Of a DNA stretch of 64,000 nt, positions 57,859 to 64,000 are shown in pieces. Within the stretch, counting starts at the first letter, position 1. Every line of letters begins with the position of its first letter. Below the pieces are notes generated by a model. That model saw only the letters and a program-made list of their open reading frames with translations. It had not been told where the DNA came from and ran no database searches. This DNA is from Streptomyces lincolnensis (GTDB lineage Bacteria > Actinomycetota > Actinomycetes > Streptomycetales > Streptomycetaceae): the NCBI RefSeq assembly GCF_001685355.1, contig NZ_CP016438.1, positions 434,001-498,000 of the forward strand, read 5' to 3'. The translations under genes and the position numbers were made by a program.

Positions 57859-58590
57859 CTACGGCGTCGGGCCCGACCCGCCCCGACCGGCGGACAGCTT
57901 CTCCAGCCACTGCTGGAGCAGGGCCGACTCCGCCGGGGTGAACGCCGGGGGCACGTCCGCGCGCAGGCGGGCGGCGAGCGTGGCGGCGGCGACGGGGACC
58001 GGGGCCTGCCCGTCGGAGGCGGGGGCGCCGGTGGCGTCGGCCGGGTCGGTGGGGCGGGTCAGCGAGTCGATCACCGCGTCGCGCAGCCGTGCGGAGAACC
58101 GCGGGTCGGGATACTGCTCGGGCCGGGTGAGCAGGGACAGCGCCGCCCCGACGTTGGCCGACATGATCACCTGGGTGGCGAGGACGGGCGGCATGGTCAG
58201 CCGGCCGGCGGCGGCGCAGCGTTCCAGGATCGCGTGCAGCAGGGCGTGCGCCTCCTGCGCGGCGGCGGGTGGGACGGTCAGACCGGGTGAGTACATCAGG
58301 CGGTAGTGGTTGGGGTGCTCCAGCGCGAACCGCGTGTGGTTGTCCCAGCCCTTCTTCAGGTCCGCCACCGGGTCCTTGCCGGGACGGGCCGCCCGCTTGG
58401 AGGCGAGGTACCGCTCGAATCCCCGGTCCACGACGGCAGCCAGCAGCCCCGCCTTGTCGCCGAAGATCCGGTAGAGCATCGGCGCCCCGACGCCGGCCGC
58501 CTCGCACACGGCCCGTGTGGACACATCGGCCACCGGCGCCTCGGCCAGCAGCGCGGTGGTCGCTTCCAGGATCTTCTCCCTCGCATCCAT
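57859..58590 (-). CDS. TetR-family regulator of the adjacent SDR gene
   Basis: A 243-residue TetR protein. HTH: REKILEATTALLAEAPVADVSTRAVCEAAGVGAPMLYRIFGDKAGLL (in parts, residues 3-50). The C-terminal half has the WHG-like ligand domain and a Pro/Ala-rich stretch (about 180-200). The ATG 58590 follows GGTGAGGGC; an in-frame ATG at 58608 lies inside the operator array and is unlikely. It is divergent from the SDR gene and the array of four sites between them is its probable target. Confidence 0.9.
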   Translation of the reverse strand: MDAREKILEATTALLAEAPVADVSTRAVCEAAGVGAPMLYRIFGDKAGLLAAVVDRGFERYLASKRAARPGKDPVADLKKGWDNHTRFALEHPNHYRLMYSPGLTVPPAAAQEAHALLHAILERCAAAGRLTMPPVLATQVIMSANVGAALSLLTRPEQYPDPRFSARLRDAVIDSLTRPTDPADATGAPASDGQAPVPVAAATLAARLRADVPPAFTPAESALLQQWLEKLSAGRGGSGPTP

Positions 58591-58606
58591 GCCCTCACCG
58601 TACGGC

Positions 58607-58699
58607 ATTCGTAGCGTCGATACGAATCGAGGGTAACGTCGCTACGAATCCGTGTTATCGTCGATACGAGATGAACGTAACGTCGATATCAGGGGTGCA
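58607..58699. promoter_or_regulatory. Four-copy operator array with exact 22-bp period
   Basis: The element TAnCGTCG(A/C)TA, continuing CGAAT in the first two copies, occurs with its TA at 58612, 58634, 58656 and 58678, exactly 22 bp apart. Copy 1 is a full palindrome, ATTCGTA (58607-58613) and TACGAAT (58621-58627) around 7 bp; copies 2-4 keep one good half. The array fills the divergent promoter of the TetR and SDR genes. Confidence 0.88.
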
Positions 58700-58702
58700 G
58701 TC

Positions 58703-59452
58703 ATGACCACTCAGTCCTCCACGACCCCGCGCGTGGCGCTCGTGACCGGCGGATCGCGCGGCATCGGACGGCAGATCACCCGGCAGCTCGCCGCCGACGG
58801 GTTCGCCGTCGCCGTCGGGTACGCGGGCAACAAGGAAGCCGCCGAGGAGGTCGTGCGCGAGATCGAGGCCGCGGGCGGTGCCGCCTTCGCCGCCGGGGCG
58901 GACGTCGCCGAGGAGGCGGAGGTCGCCGCCGTCTTCGATCTCGCGGAGGCCCGGTACGGCGGGATCGACGCCGTGGTGCACGCCGCGGGCCGGATGCCGC
59001 TCTCCCCGATCGCGGAGCTCGACCTCGCCGAGCTGGACTCGCTGTACCGCACGAACATCCGCGGCACGTTCGTCGTCGACCAGCAGGCCGCGCGCCGGCT
59101 CCGACCGGGCGGCGCGCTCGTCAACTTCTCCAGCTCGATCGTCGGCCTCGCCTTCCCCGGATACGGCGCCTACGCCGCGAGCAAGGGCGCGGTCGAGGCA
59201 CTGACCCTGGTCCTCGCCCGCGAGCTGCGCGGCCGGGACGTCACGGTGAACACGGTGGCGCCCGGCCCCACGGCCACGGAGCTCTTCCTCGACGGCAAGG
59301 ACGAGGAGACCGTCGCCCGTCTGGCCGCGCAGCCGCCACTGGAGCGTCTGGGGACCCCCGAGGACATCGCCTCGGTCGTGTCGTTCCTGGTCGGCCCGGC
59401 CGGCCGCTGGGTCAACGGCCAGGTGCTGCGCGCCAACGGCGGCATCATCTGA
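58703..59452 (+). CDS. Short-chain dehydrogenase/reductase
   Basis: A 249-residue SDR of the classical type. NADP site VTGGSRGIGRQI (residues 13-24), NAG-like VVHAAG, catalytic Ser in NFSSSIVG and Tyr/Lys in YGAYAASKGAVEAL (about 155-165); PGPTATELF follows. AGGGG lies before the ATG. Under the divergent TetR regulator with its multi-site operator, it resembles TetR-SDR pairs that respond to a quinone or other carbonyl inducer. Confidence 0.9.
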   Translation: MTTQSSTTPRVALVTGGSRGIGRQITRQLAADGFAVAVGYAGNKEAAEEVVREIEAAGGAAFAAGADVAEEAEVAAVFDLAEARYGGIDAVVHAAGRMPLSPIAELDLAELDSLYRTNIRGTFVVDQQAARRLRPGGALVNFSSSIVGLAFPGYGAYAASKGAVEALTLVLARELRGRDVTVNTVAPGPTATELFLDGKDEETVARLAAQPPLERLGTPEDIASVVSFLVGPAGRWVNGQVLRANGGII

Positions 59453-59547
59453 CCGCACACCCACACCGCCCCCGCGCGAGAGGTCCGTTCAGGGGAAACC
59501 GCCGGGGCGCCGGCGTGAGACGGGGCGGGCCCGTCGACAACTGACCC

Positions 59548-60528
59548 GTGAACCTCCCGCTGATCCCTCCCATGCTGGCCACGCCGGGCACTCTCCCGCC
59601 CCTGCCTCAGGACGCGCGCTGGGCGTACGAGACGAAGCAGGACGGCCAGCGGGTCGTCCTCTACGCCGCCGGCGACGGCAGCCTGGTCCTGCGCGCCCGG
59701 TCGGGGGAGGTCGTCACCGGGGCCTACCCCGAACTGCTGCCGCTGGGCGCCGCACTCGGCGCCACCCCGGCCGTCCTCGACGGGGAGGTGCTGGCGCCGG
59801 ACGAACAAGGGCGTGCCGACTTCCAGTTGCTCCAGTCCCGCATGGGCCTGGTCCAGGCACCCGGCAGGGCGGCTCGCCGGGCGGCCGAACTCCCCGTGCA
59901 CCTGGTGCTGTTCGACGTCCTGCACCTGGGGCAGCACCCCCTGCTCCGGCTCCCCTACGTCCGACGCCGTGCGCTGCTGGAGGAACTGGCCCTGACCGGC
60001 CCCCACTGGTCGACGCCTGCCGCGCTGGTCGGTCACGGCGAGCAGGCCCTGCGCGCCACCCGGGAACACGGTCTGGAGGGCCTGGTCTGCAAGCGGCTGG
60101 ACTCGGTGTACGAGCCCGGGGTGCGCTCGCGGGCCTGGATCAAGATCCGGAACATGCACAGCGAGGACGTCGTCGTGGGCGGCTGGCTGCCCGGCAAGGG
60201 GCGGCTGACCGGTCTGCCGGGCGCCGTCCTGGTCGGCCAGCGCGCCGCCGGGCGCCTGCGCTACGTCGGCGGTGTGGGCACCGGCTGGAGCGAGGCGGAA
60301 CGGCACCGGCTCGCCGCGCTGCTGGGAGCCGTCGGGAGCGACGTGTGTCCCTTCGACCCCGTGCCTCCGGTACCTGGGGCGCGGTGGGTGCTGCCCCGGC
60401 TGGTGGGCGAGGTCCGCTACAGCACCCGCACGCGGGCCGGGATGCTGAGGCAGCCGTCCTGGCTGCGGCTGCGCCCGGACCTCGCACCGGAGGAGTCCTC
60501 GGCCGACCTGCCGGACGATCTCGTCTGA
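59548..60528 (+). CDS. ATP-dependent DNA ligase (LigC / LigD-ligase type)
   Basis: A 326-residue ligase made of nucleotidyltransferase and OB domains only. Motif I is YETKQDGQRVV with the adenylated Lys (about residue 30), motif III LFDVLHL (about 130), motif IV EGLVCKRLDS (about 180) and motif V AWIKIRNM (about 200). Relatives act in actinobacterial repair and NHEJ beside Ku and LigD. The GTG has no strong ribosome site. The stand-alone phosphoesterase at 24947 is the complementary LigD module. Confidence 0.92.
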   Translation: MNLPLIPPMLATPGTLPPLPQDARWAYETKQDGQRVVLYAAGDGSLVLRARSGEVVTGAYPELLPLGAALGATPAVLDGEVLAPDEQGRADFQLLQSRMGLVQAPGRAARRAAELPVHLVLFDVLHLGQHPLLRLPYVRRRALLEELALTGPHWSTPAALVGHGEQALRATREHGLEGLVCKRLDSVYEPGVRSRAWIKIRNMHSEDVVVGGWLPGKGRLTGLPGAVLVGQRAAGRLRYVGGVGTGWSEAERHRLAALLGAVGSDVCPFDPVPPVPGARWVLPRLVGEVRYSTRTRAGMLRQPSWLRLRPDLAPEESSADLPDDLV

Positions 60529-60667
60529 GGCGCGAAGATCCAACTGTTGGGGAACCCGTAACCGGAGAGACGCCCACAACCTCTTGGCGTGGACATGGAA
60601 ACAAGGGAAGCTGAACCTCCCCTTCCCCTCCAGCCATTGGGCTGCGCCCGCACAAGAGGAGGACGCA

Positions 60668-61444
60668 GTGGCGTCACCGTCGTTCAAGGCACACCGCAGG
60701 AGATGGCTCACCGGCCTGGCCGGCGCCGCCGCGCTCGTCATCGCCTTCCCCACCGCCGCCTTCGCGGCCCCGCCGCAGGCTCTGCCGGCCAACGCCGAGA
60801 CCGCGGAGAAGACGTACCAGCCGGCCTTCGACTACGACACCGACGGGTGCTACCCCACCCCCGCCATCGGACCCGACGGCACGATCAACGGCGGCCTCAA
60901 CCCGACCGGTTCACTCAGCGGCGACTGCCGTGACGCCTCGGACCTGGACAACACCAACAGCTACTCGCGCTACAAGTGCAACAACGGCTGGTGCGCCTAC
61001 ATGTACGGCCTGTACTTCGAGAAGGACCAGGCCATCGCCGGCAGCAGCATCGGCGGCCACCGGCACGACTTCGAACACGTCGTCGTCTGGGTGCAGAACG
61101 GCACGATCCAGTACGTGTCGACGTCCAACCACGGCTCGTTCACCGTCACGGCCGCGTCCGGGGTCCGCTTCGACGGCACCCACGCGAAGATCGTCTACCA
61201 CAAGGACGGCGCGAGCACGCACTGCTTCCGCCTGGCCAATTCCAATGACGAGCCGCCGGAGAACCACAAGGGAACCTGGCAGTACCCGCCGCTGGTCGGC
61301 TGGAACGGCTACCCGTCGGGGCTGCGCGACAAGCTGAGCGCGTACGACTTCGGCAGCGCCAACTTCGGCCTGAAGGACGCCAACTTCGCGAACCACCTGT
61401 CGCTGGCGAAGCCCTCGGGGATCACGTTCGACCCGAACGCCTGA
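60668..61444 (+). CDS. Secreted NPP1 (necrosis-inducing-like) protein
   Basis: A 258-residue secreted protein. A signal peptide with basic lead (HRRRWLTGLAGAAALVIAFPTAAFA) is cleaved near AFAAPPQ. The mature protein has the NLP core GHRHDFEHVVVWV (about residue 140), where the usual Trp of GHRHDWE is Phe, and paired Cys residues (CRDASD and YKCNNGWCAY). In plant pathogens NLPs damage dicot membranes; many actinobacterial members are non-toxic. GAGGAGGA precedes the GTG. The 60529-60667 gap shows no gene. Confidence 0.9.
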   Translation: MASPSFKAHRRRWLTGLAGAAALVIAFPTAAFAAPPQALPANAETAEKTYQPAFDYDTDGCYPTPAIGPDGTINGGLNPTGSLSGDCRDASDLDNTNSYSRYKCNNGWCAYMYGLYFEKDQAIAGSSIGGHRHDFEHVVVWVQNGTIQYVSTSNHGSFTVTAASGVRFDGTHAKIVYHKDGASTHCFRLANSNDEPPENHKGTWQYPPLVGWNGYPSGLRDKLSAYDFGSANFGLKDANFANHLSLAKPSGITFDPNA

Positions 61445-61549
61445 CCTCCGGACGCCCGAAGATCGGTCGCGGGACCTAGGACCTTGAAGTCCACGGTTTC
61501 CGTCCCGCGCCCGATCCCGGCCCGCCGGACGCGTCATAGCGTCCCGTTC

Positions 61550-62566
61550 ATGGAAACGAGCAGCACGAGCGGACAGCTCGAAGAAGCCCTGGAACGCCTG
61601 CACGCCTCCGGCCCTGAACGAGGGGGCTGGCTGTCCAACCACGCTCCCATGGTGGTGGAGTCGCTGGCAGCGCACGGGCAGGCGGGCGCGGTGCATCGCT
61701 GGGTGGACCTCTACCGGGACAAGCTGGAGGACTTCCCCGACCGCGTCGCCCCCGTCACGGACGACAACTGGCCCTCCGCGCTGGGGGATCCCCGCCGGAT
61801 CGCCGACTGGACCGACCACTTCTCCCGCGCGCTCGCCGAGCGCCCCTGGCGGAGCGTCCTCGCCCAGTGGTGGCCGCGTCTGCTGCCCGGGCTGTACGGC
61901 GGCGCCACGCACACCGTCATCCGCGTCGGGCACGCCGTACGGGCCCTGGAGAGCGGCGAGAACGCCCCGCGGATCACCGAACTCGCCCACGCGCTCGGCT
62001 ACTGGGCGGCCCGGCACCAGCCCGTGACCGGCATCGCACCGCTCCCCGGCGCGCCGTCGGCCACCGCGTCCCTGGACGCCGTACCCGCGATCGAGGCGGG
62101 GCACATGGGATTCCGCGACCGTCTGGGCGCGGTGCGCCGGCTGCCCGTGTGGGGCGAGGACGTCATCGACCCGGAGACCGCCAGGGACCGGCTCACCGAA
62201 CTCGTCCGTGCCGCGACCCACCGCTACGCCACCCACGGTCACGGCGAGCCGACCATGCTCGTGCACGCGGCCACCGCGCCCAACGCCGTGCTGCGCGCGC
62301 TGGGGTCACTGCCCCGGGAGCTGTGGGCGCCGAGTCTGCGGGCGGCCTGGTCGGCGTCCGCGGCGGTGACCGCGATGTACGCGCCCGCGGAGCCGGTGGC
62401 GTACACGCCGCCCGCGCGTCTGACGGCCGAGGAGGTCATGGAACGGGCCCTGGCCCACGGCGACGAGCACGTCATCAAACTCACCGACACGGCCCTGGAC
62501 GTCGGCGACGACCGGGCGCTGGCCGCCGCGCTCCGCTCCGTCGAGATGAGCGAGCCGTTGGCCTGA
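61550..62566 (+). CDS. Questin oxidase-like protein
   Basis: A 338-residue helical protein of the questin oxidase-like family: SNHAPMVVESLAAHGQAGAVHRWVDLYRDKLED at the N-terminus, then RPWRSVLAQWWPRLLPGLYGGATHTVIRVGHAVR and THRYATHGHGEPTMLVHAATAPNAVLRAL. Family members include Baeyer-Villiger-like enzymes in fungal anthraquinone cleavage, but most bacterial ones are uncharacterised. The ATG lacks a ribosome site and CATAGCGT lies 9 nt before it, so the mRNA may be leaderless. Confidence 0.8.
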   Translation: METSSTSGQLEEALERLHASGPERGGWLSNHAPMVVESLAAHGQAGAVHRWVDLYRDKLEDFPDRVAPVTDDNWPSALGDPRRIADWTDHFSRALAERPWRSVLAQWWPRLLPGLYGGATHTVIRVGHAVRALESGENAPRITELAHALGYWAARHQPVTGIAPLPGAPSATASLDAVPAIEAGHMGFRDRLGAVRRLPVWGEDVIDPETARDRLTELVRAATHRYATHGHGEPTMLVHAATAPNAVLRALGSLPRELWAPSLRAAWSASAAVTAMYAPAEPVAYTPPARLTAEEVMERALAHGDEHVIKLTDTALDVGDDRALAAALRSVEMSEPLA

Positions 62567-62615
62567 GCCGGATACACGGTGGACGCCACACGGTCCGACG
62601 TTCCAGGATGGCCGA

Positions 62616-63134
62616 ATGGATCATCATGAGAACCTGCCCGCCGCCGTGGACACGGAGGCGCTGCTCGCCCTGGCCGACTCCCATCACGCCCGTCCCGCCC
62701 GGCCGTTGGGCACCCGGGACACCGCCGGCCACCTGGTCAAGGTGTACGCGATCCAGGCCCCCGGCCGCACGGTGTCCGAGCAGGACGCCGAGGCCGCGCT
62801 GCGGATCGCCGGGGCGCATCTGGAACTCGGGCGGCTGCGGGGCACCCTCGGGCTCGCCGTGCTGATCGTGCACGCGGGCGGCGACGGCGACTACGTGCTG
62901 GTGCACACCTGGATCGAGGGGGACATGTCGGACCTGGCGATCTTCGCCGGTCCGAGGGGCAAGCCCGACGCGCTGCGTCCCGGCCGGGCCGGTCTGACGC
63001 CCTGCGTGTGGGAGGCGGCCGTGCTCGCGCACGAGCGGGACGCGTTCTCCCGGCAGGTGCTCGACGGCACCGGTCCCCTCACCGAGCGTCTCGCCGCCTG
63101 GAGCACGGACACCGTCGAGGGCGACGTCCGGTGA
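62616..63134 (+). CDS. Hypothetical protein, 172 aa
   Basis: A cytosolic protein starting MDHHENLPAAVDTEALLALA, with a mixed alpha/beta fold (GLAVLIVHAGGDGDYVLVHTWIEGDMSDLAIF). I recognise only that similar proteins sit next to GNAT genes in streptomycetes. The start has CCAGGA 9 nt upstream. Its stop overlaps the next start as GTGA, so it is coupled to the acetyltransferase and may be its substrate or partner. Confidence 0.7.
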   Translation: MDHHENLPAAVDTEALLALADSHHARPARPLGTRDTAGHLVKVYAIQAPGRTVSEQDAEAALRIAGAHLELGRLRGTLGLAVLIVHAGGDGDYVLVHTWIEGDMSDLAIFAGPRGKPDALRPGRAGLTPCVWEAAVLAHERDAFSRQVLDGTGPLTERLAAWSTDTVEGDVR

Positions 63135-63610
63135 GCGACGCTCCCCTCGTCCGCCGCGCCGAGCCCGCCGACCTGCCCCGGGTGGCCGAACTCGCCGCCC
63201 TGCACGCGCAGTACGAACGGGCCGCACCGCCCGCCGAGGACCTCGCCACCCGCCTGGCCGCGCTGCTCTTCGGCACTCCGGCAGACAGTCCGGCACCCCG
63301 CCTGCGCTGCCTGGTGGCCCAACTGCCCGGCGGCGAGATCGTCGGATACGCCACCTGCGCGCCCGAGGTCTCCACCTGGGGCGCGTGCGAGTACCTGCAC
63401 ATGGACTGCCTGTTCCTGGTCCCCGGCCACCGCGGTCTCGGCGTGGGAGGCCTCCTCATGGACGCGGTGCTCGCCGAGGCCCGCGACCTCGGCCTCACCG
63501 AGATCCAGTGGAACACCCCCACGTGGAACGAGGGCGCGATCCGCTTCTACGACCGTCTCGGCGCCCACGCGAAGGAGAAGCTGCGGTACAGCCTCCCGGT
63601 GGAGGGCTGA
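63131..63610 (+). CDS. GNAT-family acetyltransferase
   Basis: A 159-residue GNAT protein. The acetyl-CoA loop is [19 protein letters not shown] (about residues 100-118), the preceding strand [11 protein letters not shown] and the last strand [24 protein letters not shown]. It is translationally coupled to the preceding gene. The substrate is unknown; the pattern resembles diamine or ribosomal-protein acetylases. Confidence 0.88.
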   Translation: MSDAPLVRRAEPADLPRVAELAALHAQYERAAPPAEDLATRLAALLFGTPADSPAPRLRCLVAQLPGGEIVGYATCAPEVSTWGACEYLHMDCLFLVPGHRGLGVGGLLMDAVLAEARDLGLTEIQWNTPTWNEGAIRFYDRLGAHAKEKLRYSLPVEG

Positions 63611-63680
63611 AAGGGGTTGCCCTGCGGGGCGGAGAGGAGGTAGTGCACGAAGGCACGCGTGGAAGGACTATCGTGTCCGC

Positions 63681-64000
63681 ATGTCCGTGCCCGAACTGAT
63701 CCGCATCGTCTCCCGCGACTCGCCCATGGCACTCGCCCAAGTGGAGCGCGTCCGTGCCGAGTTGGCGGCCCTGCACCCGGAGATCCGTACCGAGGTCGTA
63801 CCGGTGAAGACGACCGGTGACAAGTGGATGGGCGATCTGTCCCAGGTCGAGGGCAAGGGTGCCTTCACCAAGGAGGTCGACGCCGCGCTGCTGGCCGGTG
63901 AGGCCGATCTCGCGGTGCACTGCGTCAAGGACGTGCCCGCCGACCGGCCGCTCCCGGCGGGCACGACGTTCGCCGCGTTCCTGGAGCGGGACGACATCCG
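63681..64000 (+). CDS. hemC: Hydroxymethylbilane synthase (partial)
   Basis: The first 106 residues are present; the gene runs off the right edge. [31 protein letters not shown] opens domain 1; [14 protein letters not shown] and [33 protein letters not shown] are signatures of porphobilinogen deaminase, including Lys and Asp around the dipyrromethane site. It polymerises four porphobilinogens to hydroxymethylbilane. Many streptomycetes carry a second, divergent hemC; whether this is the main copy cannot be said here because no other hem gene is nearby. Confidence 0.9.
   Translation, partial: MSVPELIRIVSRDSPMALAQVERVRAELAALHPEIRTEVVPVKTTGDKWMGDLSQVEGKGAFTKEVDAALLAGEADLAVHCVKDVPADRPLPAGTTFAAFLERDDI

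Noticed and set aside
58607..58699. Replication iterons
   Set aside because: The 22-bp direct repeats resemble iterons, but they lie in a 112-bp divergent promoter of a TetR/SDR pair with no replication gene.
1..64000. tRNA, rRNA or riboswitch genes
   Set aside because: I found no cloverleaf, rRNA-like stretch or known riboswitch core by eye; a covariance-model scan would be needed to exclude small structured RNAs.

Overview
The window is high-GC actinobacterial DNA, almost certainly a Streptomyces chromosome. The signs are strong G/C bias in third codon positions, many GTG starts, ATGA/GTGA/TGATG gene overlaps, Tat-type signal peptides, a SARP-type regulator, MHYT and SpoIIE-type sensors, a probable CYP105-type P450 with its own ferredoxin and reductase, and NHEJ-type DNA-end proteins. 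All functional calls come from reading the sequence and from recalled family knowledge; no search was run.

Layout. 1-8.5 kb: a partial SARP regulator, an alpha/beta hydrolase, a small conserved protein, a PucR-type regulator, a GNAT/MerR pair, a Sua5/YciO protein, a dienelactone hydrolase and an MHYT membrane sensor. 8.5-8.9 kb: a non-coding block of three degenerate repeats. 8.9-16.6 kb: a metzincin-like protease, a metallophosphoesterase, an LLM monooxygenase facing a TauD-type dioxygenase, and a zinc-type quinone reductase. 16.6-24.0 kb: a complete fructan-use locus with a secreted GH32, an ABC importer lacking its ATPase, an intracellular GH32 and a LacI regulator. Two matching LacI-type operators lie in the divergent promoter region. 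24.0-27.5 kb: an aldo/keto reductase, a stand-alone LigD phosphoesterase, a decayed FAD oxidoreductase and scar, a SnoaL-like protein and a MarR regulator.

27.6-44.2 kb is the main attraction: a biosynthetic gene cluster. A class II DAHP synthase, a fused PabA-PabB and an ADC lyase make p-aminobenzoate. An AurF-type diiron N-oxygenase can oxidise its amine. A ten-gene minus-strand operon carries a reducing type II PKS set (KS-alpha, chain-length factor, ACP, FabG-type ketoreductase and two MaoC/FAS1-like dehydratases). It also holds an EhpF/LuxE-like adenylating enzyme and an EhpG/LuxC-like reductase that together could turn a carboxylate into an aldehyde, plus a DsbA/HCCA-isomerase-like protein. 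A divergent acyl-CoA carboxylase beta subunit could supply malonyl-CoA. The combination predicts a p-amino/nitroso/nitro-phenyl polyene, possibly dimerised through an azoxy bond as in azoxymycins.

44.2-58 kb: a cupin, a PAS-GAF-SpoIIE phosphatase, a peroxiredoxin/DoxX pair, an AraC regulator next to a frameshifted MFS gene, a MarR regulator, a P450-ferredoxin-reductase operon, an orphan response regulator that shares its promoter architecture with the MarR gene, a TetR/MFS drug-efflux pair and a NarL-type regulator. 58-64 kb: a TetR/SDR pair separated by a 22-bp-period operator array, an ATP-dependent DNA ligase, a secreted NPP1 protein, a questin-oxidase-like protein, a small protein/GNAT pair, and the start of hemC.
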